From Numida meleagris (Eukaryota > Chordata > Aves > Galliformes > Numididae), in NCBI RefSeq assembly GCF_002078875.1, contig NC_034419.1:17763090-17827089 (forward strand): 64,000 bases of DNA, written 5' to 3'. Positions 28,401-39,676 of the stretch are shown here, piece by piece. How positions within the stretch are numbered: position 1 is the stretch's first letter; every line of letters starts with the position of its first letter. The notes below the pieces were generated by a model that had not been told where the DNA came from, did not search any database, and saw nothing but the letters and a program-made list of their open reading frames with translations. The position numbers and the translations under genes are program-made.

Positions 28401-31400
28401 AAGCGCTGTGCCCCCCCCGAAAACACACCCCCACATACACAGAGCGCGCGGATAACAACAAAACCACACCCCATATGGGGGGAAAACGCCACATATATCG
28501 TGTCACACCGCTATATGAGAGTAGAGCAAAAAATAAAACCATAAAAAAAACAAAACACATATAACACAGAGCCCCGCAAAAAAAACGCAAAAGCCAAAAA
28601 AAATAAAAAAAAAACAAGAAGATAAAAGACACACGCCACATATAGTGTACACACAAGAGGGAGAGACTCTGGAAAAAAAGAGCCCAAAAATAAAATAGAC
28701 ACCTCCCACACCCACAACACAAAAAAGAGACCCCTAGAAAAAACAAAAACGAAAAGGGGGCACAACAGCCCCGCCCCTGGCACAAAACCACAGCGCGCTG
28801 GGAAAAGGAGATGGGCACATGTCTCGCGACAAAAAGGCGCACAGTGAGAGCACAAGAGAAAAAGAACACGCGCCCCCACAGGGCTCTCTGGGCTCCCCAG
28901 ACAAAAAGGGGAGAGCGCCACACGCCCCCCCCGAGACAACACAGGGGAGATGTCACAGTGGAGAGTGTTGGGGTGAGAGAAAAACATCTTCTCTGTTCAA
29001 AAAAAAAGACGCGCCCCAAAACAAAAAGCTCTTCACAACAAAAAACCAGACACAAAATCTCTCCCCCGCGCGTAAAACACTCTGTACAAAAAAACACACC
29101 AAAAAAAACCCCAAAAAATACACTATAAAAGAACAGCCTCGTAAAAAAAGAGAGAGAAAAAAAAAAAGAGGGCACAACACAGAGACCCCGGAAAAAAGGC
29201 CACAGAGAAAAAGAGGGAGAAAACAGGACACACAAAAAAAAAGACACACCAAAACCCCACACTCTTGTGTCCCCCCATATATAGAGACACGTTCACACGT
29301 CCCCACAACAGCGCCGAAAAGGGGCAAAAACACAGACAAAACACACAAAAATCACATATAGCGCATATAAAAACACAACAACACGGGAGACACACCCCTG
29401 GGAGAACACGCCACAGAAAAAGATTGGGGACACAACACATTTAAAAAGCTCTCCCCCACACGGCAAAAATATATCCACACACAGAGAGATCGCGCTCACA
29501 CACAGAAAAGATAGTACACAACACATAAAAACAAAAAAAAATAAAAAAATCGCGCTGAAAAACGCGAGATAAAATACACATAAAAAAAAACGCTCTGCCA
29601 CAGTCTCACAGTCTCTCACACAGTTAAAAAAAAAAGAGACTAAAACATGAAAATCAAAAAAGCTCCCACACAAAAACCACATGTCTATATATAATATCAG
29701 AGCTAAAAATAAAACTTAGAAGAAGATGACACTTGCCCCTCGAGAAAAAGGGGGACACGTGAAAATCACATAAAAGAAAAAAAATGTATATATAATAGAG
29801 ATATAAAAGAGAACATTGGGGAGAGATCCCCTACACACCACAAAAAGACACAGGAAAAAAACACGCACATAGAGTAGAGCCACACACACATAACACGCGC
29901 ACACGGGACACGCGCTACACACAAAACACAGGAGACACAACACGCCGCGGGGAGACACAACACATGTGCTCACAACAGAGACCACAGCTAAAACACACAC
30001 ACCGACACCTAGAACAAAAAAAAAAAACAAAAACCCCCGCTGTGTTGCGCATAACAAAAACACAGAATACAAAAACACACAGCCAAAAAAACACGTGTCC
30101 ACATCGCGCTAGAGAAAAAGAGAAAACTCCCCCCGCCCCCACACCCCGGAGAAGACACACACCACAGCACACGGGCACAGTCAAAACAACACCCCCGAGA
30201 AGAAAAAAAAAAAAAATACGCCAAAAATCTGGCGCTGGAAAAAAGAAAAATCTCCACAGAAAAGGGCGCCGCGAGATAAAAAAAAGGTGGCGACAAAAGC
30301 GATAACACCCCCCGGGGGGAGAACACCCACAACACACACACACAACACCTAGAGGGGGGGCTCCACAGCTCAGAGGGCCACAGGGGTTGCCACACTCTAT
30401 AGAGCGCAGAGGTGAGATGAGAACAGAGCGGCCACAGGCCCCCGCCCCCGCACACCGGGGAGACCCCGCTCCGCAGAAAACCACACACGCGCTCCGCAAA
30501 AGAGCGCTAAAAAATATACACAACACCCACATAGAAAAACATAGACAACACAACAGTAAAAAACACCATAAAAATGTTAAAAACATCACACTATATTAAA
30601 ACAAAAAAAAAATATAGAAAAAATGAAAAAACGCTATACGCTGACAAAAAAGAAAAAAAAAAGTACACGCCACATCATATTAAAAGGAGATGTACACCAT
30701 ACCCTAGAAAAAAAAAATATATAATATCACACACAAAAAAAAATACACACAAAACCCCAGAGAGATACACACCCCGTTTCCACACGAGATAGACACAAAA
30801 AGACACAAAAATGCACAGAATATTTACACGGAAAAATAAAAAATCGCACACACAGAGAGCACAGGCCACACACATAGACAAAAACAATATAGCGCACAGT
30901 GCTCAGACACACACAGTCCCAAAAAAAAACACACACAGCACACAAAAAATGGGAGAAAACAAAAAGAGACAAAAGGGGGAAAAAACACACTCAAAACGGA
31001 GAGACACATCTGGGGCTCTCTGTGAGAACACAAAAACACTCGAAAAGTTTTTTTTAAAAGACACAATATGATAAAAAAACTTAGAGGAGACACCACAGTG
31101 GTATAGAGAGATACACAAAATCTCAGAGGATATCAAAATAACACCGAGAGCGCGCTCGAGAAAAAAACACAGAATACACATTTTCCCCAAAATCTGGAGA
31201 TATATAACAAAAAAGATGTCACACAGAGCGAGAAAAAACCCCACAACAGAGACAAAAATGGCCCCACACCCCTCACACCGGACAAAAAACAACAAAAACA
31301 GAAAAAAAAAACGGGCTCTAAAAAACACATCCGCCGCCACACTCTGAGAACACAACACACGAGAGCGCCGCCCCGGCGCACAGCGCAAAACGGCGCTAGA

Positions 31401-32287
31401 GCAAAACCGTGCCCATATCTCTCGAGAAAACATCCGCGTCGCGGCACAGAGATCAAAACCCCGCAGAAGAACACACATCGCGCACAGCTCGTCCCAAAAA
31501 CAGACACACTCGGAGACGCGAGAACAGCACAGCCCACACAGCGTGGCACAGGAGACCCCGCACACACAAAAGGTGTAAAATACGATAAAATGGTACAACA
31601 GAAAAAGAGACACCGAGAGGGACACTGGGACAAAAAGAGAGATAAAAAAGAACACACAACAGGCTCCCCCATATATATATGAGAACACACAGCTGGTGGT
31701 GCACAGTCCCCACAAAAAGCAAAAATCTCTCTCAAAAAAAAAAAAACCACAGGTTGCGCTGAGAAAAAAAACAGACGCAAAAAAGAGAGCCTAGACAAAA
31801 AAGGGGTCTCAGAAGAAAAAACAGAAAAAAAAAACCCACAGACGCTGGGAGAGGGCGCGGGGGGGGGAAAAAAAACACAACACACACACACACGAGAACA
31901 CACAGAACACCGCTGGGGGGCGCTACACAACAGCCCACAGAGAGGAAAAACAGACACAGAGAGAGAGCGGGGCGCGCCCCTCGCACAAAAGTCACAAGAC
32001 GCCACAGTGGGAAAAGAAAAAAAAAAGACTCTCCCACACCCTAAAATCTCACAAAAATTCTCAAAAAAACACACATAAAAAAACCCCCTAAAAAAGCCAC
32101 ACACACACCACAAAAAAAAAATAAAAGAGCAAAAAAAACCCCCCACACACGAGAGCCAAAAACACCCCCCGGGCCCCAGATCTTTGGGGGCCCCTGTGTG
32201 GCACAAAACAGACACAGAAAAGAAAAAACAACATGCACAAAAATCTCACACTCTCGCCACAGCGCTCCCCACAGCAAAAGGGTTTTA
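22471..32287. other. Anomalous T-poor low-complexity block, probable assembly artefact
   Basis: The texture changes abruptly near 22471 and returns to normal near 32288. I counted three 60-base lines (24961, 28861 and 31081). Together they give A 73, C 49, G 38 and T 20 out of 180. In line 25501-25560, 39 of 58 positions equal the base two places on, compared with 24 of 58 in a normal line (20581-20640). The block is made of A, C and G homopolymers and alternating AC, AG, CG, CT and TA steps, with many CpGs (nine in 27601-27660). I see no consistent repeat unit, no terminal repeats beyond 11 bases and no known element. All open frames inside, up to 360 codons, follow from the shortage of T. 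The likeliest source is low-quality long-read signal left unpolished in the assembly. A real low-complexity insertion is the alternative. Confidence 0.85.
27334..27361. repeat. Poly(A) run, 28 bases, inside anomalous block
   Basis: This is the longest homopolymer I see in the window. It sits inside the suspect block, so its real existence is doubtful. Confidence 0.9.
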
Positions 32288-32298
32288 GAAGTTTTCCA
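32288..32298 (+). repeat. Right copy of 11-base edge repeat
   Basis: A perfect direct copy of GAAGTTTTCCA, also found at 22456-22466. Normal AT-rich sequence resumes directly after it. Joining the flanks through one copy would give continuous, ordinary-looking sequence. Confidence 0.75.
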
Positions 32299-32360
32299 GA
32301 CAAAAAAATCTCCTTTTCTGGGGAAAATACATTTGTTTTTGAGTAGTTATGAAATATACT

Positions 32361-32384
32361 ATTAGTCTATATATTAGTCTATAT
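32361..32384. repeat. Two tandem copies of a 12-base unit
   Basis: ATTAGTCTATAT occurs twice in a row. It lies about 60 bases beyond the right edge of the anomalous block. Confidence 0.85.
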
Positions 32385-35300
32385 AGCACTGATGCCAATA
32401 AGGACTCCTACTGAGGCTTCAGCGTGAGTTTGATGGGAGGAAATGCATCTCTGTGATAAAGACAAAAGTAAAAAGTTGCATGAGGTGTTTAGCCTGGAAG
32501 GAAGCACAGAAATTTCCGTGCTAGAGATCTATTGAGTCCAGAGGTAAAGCTGAAACAAATCCTTTCTCTAAACACTGACACTATGGGATAAAGCTGACTG
32601 CTCATTTTATTTCAGTTGGAAAAAGGGTGACTTCTTGGTACTGTCTTAACATACGTCCATATAGAAATATTTTCACTTAATATTTTCGTTTGTCCATAGC
32701 ATGGATCAGCACCTTTGATTCATGCTATGCTGTTAGATTGAGCCCTTACCTGTATATGTGCATTCCAAGGACCAATTAGCCTGCAAATGCATTAATTGCG
32801 TGTGCAGGCCTGTCTGTGCTCCCGGATTATCCCTCCATTTTCACGTTACGTAAAACTAGCAGGAAGACATCTACTTCTCGGTATCCTTCGCAAATCATTT
32901 TTACTCACTTGTAAACCTGCCGCGGAATAACGGATAACAACTCCATTACACTGTATTAGCCCATTGCCGGCAGCTCCTTCAAACAGGTTTACGTGCTATA
33001 GATATCGTGGAAAATGTGCCAAGAGGAAAGCTGTTAGCTCTGATGGGAAGAGGGGAAAAAAAAAGGCATGCTGAGCTGCGGTGAGCTCGTCCTTTCCTGT
33101 TTTGCTTTTTTTTTAACAGAAATGTGACTCTACTGTTTGAACCCAGTACAAGAGTCAAGTATCCTCTCTCTTAATTAGCAAAGGAACATACACGATTGTG
33201 ACAGGAGCTGTGTGTGGCCAGAATTTCTCCTGATCTGACCCCAGGAACTGCTCCTTTTTCTATTCCCCCCAGAAATATAGAAAGATGGAGACATAAGGAA
33301 AAGAACACACTAGCTGTTTTTATCACTTAAGCCATTTTGGTCAAAACTGACTTTTTAGAGATGAAAGCCCAGCAATCTAGATACAGATGGATAAGAAAAA
33401 GGCTATTTCCTATCCCACAGCAATTCTTTATGTCTTGAGATGTCAGCAACCTTATCGTGCCTATTGGGATGAAGTGGTGTTGTGAAATAAGAGGGAAAAA
33501 GAGTTCCTCCAAAGAGCCACAGCCTTATGGTTGAGGCACTAAACTGAGATCTGCAGGAAATGCAGGTAGAAGGGCTTCAAGAAACCATCTATTTTATTCT
33601 ACACTGAGATAGTATTAATCACATCGTGTCTGTCCTTTGAAATTCCCAGTGATAGAGAACCCATGGTTTTAGAATGGAAATTGAGCTGCTTAATGGGCTT
33701 TCCTGATAAACTGTACTTTGTTCTGTTTTGCTTTGTTTTCCTGGTGTTTATCCTACATCTTTCTCTCAGGTATATCTACCCACAGTGAAGGAAAAAGATT
33801 CTCCTCAAGTTACATGTTTGAATAATGAGATCAAATAGGAAGGGAGGAGAACAAACTAAGAAAATGGCTGGAAGAATAAACACATCTTTGGTGTAACTGT
33901 TTATGTGCGGTCCATTAATAATACTAACATACACATGCGTATGTATTTGCAGAGCCTGACCAGCTTTCACCAAAGAAGAGGTCCCGAAACGATGTCTAGA
34001 TCCACATTCAAAGACATCTATTAATTTTTAGTGATAAAGCTGAGAGCTGTAAACGTTCATGTAACTTTTTCCAAAACGTTTTTTTCCTCTTTCTTGAGGA
34101 GGAGACGAGGCCACAGCGCTTTGCGGCTCACGGGCTCTGTGGCAGGATGGGGAATTGGTTGTTTTCAGTGAGGTCTTAGCTTGTGCCATAACAAATCCTT
34201 TCCTCTCTATTTACAGCAGAGCAATACCAGGTCTGTAGTTAGAAATGTCATTCAGTGTTGACACAAATGGTAAAACCCTTTGCTGGGGACTTGATTTCTT
34301 TGCTGTTCGGCATTTGGTGGAAATGCAACAAGAAAGTTCTCGTGGTGTTGCAGAAGTGTAGTGAGGTAAATGTGGACACAGTTTGGGAATAAGGTAGAGT
34401 GAACGAGGGGGATTCATCAGCAGCACTGTTACTGGCCCACTCCTGAAATCTTAAAGCACTAGTTTAAAGAGAGGAAACGCAGATCATTGCAAGTCTGCCT
34501 GTGGAGAAGGCAGGCTCGTGTTAGTGCCCATCTGCAGAGGTTTTCCTGAGCTACAGCATTAGCTGGAGAAAGCAAAGGATTGGAGGTGCTGCACTGGCTG
34601 CCAGCACAGGGTATGGGGAGTAGATATGCAGCCACTGCCCCACTTTCGAAGAAGAAATTTATTTACCCAAGGTGTGTTCAGGCAGACTCTGACATTTGTG
34701 ATCAGGCAGTGCTTTTTATTTTTAAATATAGGTTCATTTAAATTAAACAAGAAGCTAGATTTTTTTTTGTTGGATTTGTGACTGTGAAGTGCGTTCATGT
34801 GGGTGCTATGTATTCTTCCTCTTTGTAAACATGGATTAAATCAGTTGCTTTCAATTTGTATACGTGTGCATGTATATAAACAAAAAAAATGAAGAGGTGG
34901 ACATGCACATATATATAGCTATGCCTATGTGAAGGTTTAATTATTTATAATAGCGAAGCCACTCATTTCAGTTCATTATAATCTAATCCTTAGGGCCTAT
35001 TTTTTTTTACATCTGGCCATATGGTGCTGTGACGGGTGGCTGAGCTGTGCGTGTTGCTCACGGTTTGCCACGTGTGCACTGCAGATTTGGGGTCTGACAC
35101 AAGAACGTATGGCTGGGTGGGATCTGCCTGCTGGTCTGCTCTGGTTGAGGCGCTGTGGGCAGCTGGGCTGGGCTTGCAGGGCATTGCTGGGTGAGGGGGA
35201 TGGCCACATCCCACCCAGTGACGCAGGCTTCTCCAGTGAAGGGATTCCGCAGCTTTTTGTGGGCAAGGGGTTGTTTTCTGTGTCCAGCTCTCTAGGGATC

Positions 35301-35962
35301 TATCTGGTCACTGCAGGGCTGTGTCCCCTCTTGAACACATGATAAATGCCATCCCTCCCCATAATTCCTGCTGTGTGTACCCCAAATCCCTGCGATATCA
35401 GAGAGCCCGGAGCCTGAGCCGTCCTCCCTCTGGGACTAGCTGGCTCCTCTATAAGGCATCTGTGTGACTGCACATCAAGGAACCCTAATCTAGCATCTAC
35501 CAAAAAAATCTACAATACCATTCCCTCATACGGATGTCCAGAGAACCAGGTAATGATATTGTAAGATCCTGCATGTAGAAATTCTCAGATACTGAGCACT
35601 TCCACTGCAGCTCGTGTCAGGGCCCATTGCTGCAAGTTACAGGTTAAGGAAATAAATTGTAAGTGGTATTAATTTTTAAAAGTTACAGTGTGGCCGGGTG
35701 TATATTACATAGACTTTTGTGTGTGTTTATTTTATCACGCTCGGCAAAGTGTGTTTATTTTTTGCCTTCTACAAAAGCAGAGCATTGTTCCCAGGCCCTC
35801 CTGCATGATGGTGATGCCATGTCACTGAAATCCCTTCTTGGGGCCGGGAGCGGAGGTGGCCATGGGAAACTCTTTGGGACAAAGATGATGGGGCAGGGAC
35901 AACCATCTCTTTCCTGGGAGGACTGTGCTGTGCTCCTGTGGTTTGACTGCAGGTTCAATGGC

Positions 35963-35981
35963 AAAAAAAAAAAAAAAAAAA
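35963..35981. repeat. Poly(A) run, 19 bases
   Basis: An uninterrupted A homopolymer preceded by unique sequence. It could be the tail of an old retrocopy, but I recognise no parent upstream. Confidence 0.9.
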
Positions 35982-38942
35982 TTTAGATTCCATTTATTTC
36001 AACGAAGAGAGGATATACATTAGAACATCATAATGCATATTCTAATTAATAATATTTATTGGTATTTTAAAATAGAAATAACATGTTATATAATGTCCAT
36101 CGCATATTTTTCTGACGATGTTCTAACATACACACATGGGCCTCCATACTTTCATCCCTCCCTGTGTGAGGAGGGACCCAGTGCTGCTCTGTACACATGC
36201 ACACATCCAAGGCAGCAGTGTATATTAGAGAGAGGTCAAAATTAAAATGCTTCAAACAAACATTCAAATAGCCTGAGTAATGTAAACTGTGGCTTTGGGA
36301 AAAGCTGTGCGGGCTCTCGCCTTCCTTAGGTGTGCTGCACAGAATGCAGGATGAGCACAGTGGAAAAGGAAACCATTCCAGGTCAGTGCAACGCAGCAAC
36401 CTGAGGAACAGACAAACCGTGGCTCTCAGGTCTCAGACTTGCAGCAAAGTTTCCTCCCTCCTGTTTTTCTTTTTGGAAAAGAAAACACTGTACAGCGTGT
36501 TGTACATGCGGCACAGGGCAGATCCGCTCTCCAAGTGCAGGCATTGCTCCAAACAGAGGAAATGAGTGCTTTGCTGGTGACAGATCTCTGTTTTTATTCC
36601 CAAGGTTCAGAAGTAAATTACCACAAAAATGCAGATGGAACCTGTAATACTGGCCTCCACATCATTCATCTGGTGGTTTGGGAGCCGCAGATCAGCATGT
36701 GAAAGACAGCAGTTAAAATACAGGACCTGTTCCTATCTCCTCTGCTCTGTGCTGGTGTAAATCAAGACTAAGACTCGTGAACCCAATGGAGTGTAAAATT
36801 GGTGTGAGTGGGAATCGGTGCCATCTCCCATACCTATATGTCAGATAAAATATTTGCTTAAAGCTTTTATAGACACTGCTATCATAAATAGCTTATTTTC
36901 TTATACATTAAATAGATCAAAAGTAACCAGAGTAATTTTCTAACACGACTAAAATAAACACACATCTTTATTGCCACGTCACTTGCAGGAGTCATGCTCT
37001 CATTGAATCTGAATAAGAAACCAGTGATTGATTTTTATATTTTTTTCTTAGTTTAATAAAAGGAATCACAGCACTCTATGAAAACATGCATTCATTTTAT
37101 TTGATTGACATCTTCAATTTTGGATATATATTCTAACTAATGGAATGAATATTGCAATACATGAATCAATTATATTTGTTCGGTTGTCAGGTTCCTAAAG
37201 TGAGAATGGTGTAAATTATATATGATCCAGCTGTCTATATCTTATAGTGCCTTAACAGGCAATACTACCATCAATACATTGGTTTTAATGAGGATCTCAT
37301 TGGCAATCATAGCTTGTGTCTGATCCACTGGTATTTACTGATGCAATAGGCCTTTATCTATGTTCCTCAAAATATAATCTTCCTCGCATCAAGACCAGGA
37401 TAAGAGTACGACCCATGTGAAGACAGAGTTGCTAGTGTGATTAGCATCGCCATGGATCTTACCCAAATCGCTAGCGTACAGTCACTACTATTTATATAAT
37501 TGTATCGGAGTATTTGATCTCAGAGTTTGGCAGCATGCTCAAAATGCTCCAGGTCTAATGACGGGCTAATGCTTGATGTTATTTTGTGTATGGGCTTGCC
37601 TTAAAGCACACAAACAACAATTCTAATGATACTGTTCAGCAGAGTAGTAGGTCTTGGAGTAAACAGGGCTATGGTGAATATGCTGTAATGTTATCATTTC
37701 TTGACCTTTCCTGTAGTTTAGCAATTCAATAATCATTATGTTTTTAGAGCAAGACCTAATGAAATAACTAATGGCTGCAAATCTCATATGAAAAAAAGAA
37801 TATTCTTATAGAAGTTGATTCCTTTTCAAGAAGGAGAGATGCACCTAATGGGATTTGTAGGAAAAGTGTTCAATATATAAATTAATTACCTGGATGGCCA
37901 AACAAATGATTCTGAAAACAGAAAACAAAAATTTGTGAATTTAGTAGAATTGGAAGTGCTTTGGTGGATAGAATTTGAATATCAGATGACTTTGAATAAG
38001 TGTCCTGAGGGGGGAAAGAAAAATCAAAATGGAAGGACGTATGGACAAGGGCAACATAGAAAACAGCATAGTGTATAGACAAGACACAAAGGCTGTATAC
38101 CAGGTACAAAGAAATTCTACTTTGCTGAGCACTGGTTTGGTCCTAAGAAGGCTTGAAGGCGTAGTCTGAGAGACCCACATAACGAAACAGCATGAGAAAT
38201 CCTGAATAGGAAAACTAGCATTACTGAGTTTGTTTCTTTGGAATGCACTGCACGGAGGTTCTGATGGGCCCAGCTGCAGGCTGAGCTGGTACCTGAGCAG
38301 AGACAAAACCTCCTCTGCATAAGGTGCAAGCAGCGCTGCCAATTGCTTATCTGGGAGAATGCGGCCTTTGTCGTCTTCGCAAACAGAAACGTGTCTCTCT
38401 GCTCATCAGACCCATCGCCTGTCCTGGTGGCCGTGTGCCTCAGCTGAGATGCTGCTCGGAGGACGCAGAGCGCTGGAGCAGAGCTGCCCTGCCCACCTGG
38501 AGCCTACACGTGGGAATGCAAATGAGCATTTAGTCATCTAATGCTATAACGGTAAGTAGTTTCTTGCTAGTGTGCTAGTTCAAATGGATTGGAGTTGAAA
38601 CCAGAGACGTTTGTCAGTAGAACACCACAGTGCACCGTATTACAAGATTTGACAGAAATGTTTTCTTTTCTGCTCAGTTGCAAGGAGTCAGGGCACGCAG
38701 GCAGTAGCACTTAGCTCGTCCTGGGGAACGTTGCCTGCAGTGTCATGCGCTGCTGGAAAGGAACTTTGCAGAAGTACATGTGCATTATTGGTGAAAATAC
38801 AAAGGTATATCTGGTCAATGATTTATTGTGGTCTGCTGGGTTAATAACGCTGCTTCAGAAAACTGAAAGGCAAATGAGAGTAGATGTTTGCCTGATGAAC
38901 TAGAAGAGAATTGAGATGTAGATTGTATAACACTTACTGCTC

Positions 38943-38957
38943 AAAAAAAAAAAAAAA
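38943..38957. repeat. Poly(A) run, 15 bases
   Basis: An uninterrupted A homopolymer. No element body is recognised. Confidence 0.9.
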
Positions 38958-39643
38958 CCAGCAACGAGGAATTGAAATGAGTGTTTTCTTCATCCTTAGG
39001 CAGAGCTACAAGTCAGCTTGTGCTGGGCTCTGCGCTGTCCCTCTGTACCTCGCTAGCGTCACTAAATCAATGGAACATTAAGTCAAGCATGCTCACTGCG
39101 TCCAGGAACAACTAAAACAAACAGGATTGTTTCAACAATATCAGCCCTCGTGCCTCAGAGTACTAAATGGCTTCTAATTAACAACCTATGAAGTCAGTCT
39201 GTGTCAGTAGGTGAAGAATCAGACCTTTACATTTACATGTGCAGTGACAAAACCAGAATTACTTTTAAACGTGGCCGGCGCCTTCATCCATGCAGTATGG
39301 TACATGGTCTGTGCTCCTTCTGCATATGAGCGGGTTAGGGGTCAGGTATGCAGAGGCGTCATGCCACCAATTTCCAAGCTCTCCCTAGACCTCGTGGTGC
39401 TCAAGAGACCTGACATGTTTGTGGAGGGAGAACACCTGCAGGAGTTTTACAGGAAACTCCTTTTTTTGTCATATTGACACCTTTTCACATATGCTCTCAG
39501 ACAGAAGGGGAACATACATCTGTCTTCATAGTGAGGTTTCCTTTATGACTGGTGTGATGTTCTTGACGTTATTCTCAGGATACTAATTTGTAGCTTGTAA
39601 TGGTAATTCCTTGCCTGCATGAGAACAGGCATACATCTCTCTT

Positions 39644-39676
39644 ACACACACACACACACACAGACACACGCACACG
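39644..39676. repeat. (AC)n microsatellite
   Basis: About 16 AC steps, interrupted by G in the second half (CAGACACACGCACACG). It is a typical vertebrate dinucleotide repeat and likely to vary in length. Confidence 0.9.

Noticed and set aside
31133..32215. 360-codon minus-strand frame as a gene
   Set aside because: It lies in the T-poor block, overlaps long frames in other phases and on both strands, and has a Phe/Cys/Val-rich make-up that simply mirrors the base composition.
22471..32287. Satellite array, CRISPR array or telomere-like DNA
   Set aside because: No unit recurs at fixed spacing. Only homopolymers and short dinucleotide strings are seen.
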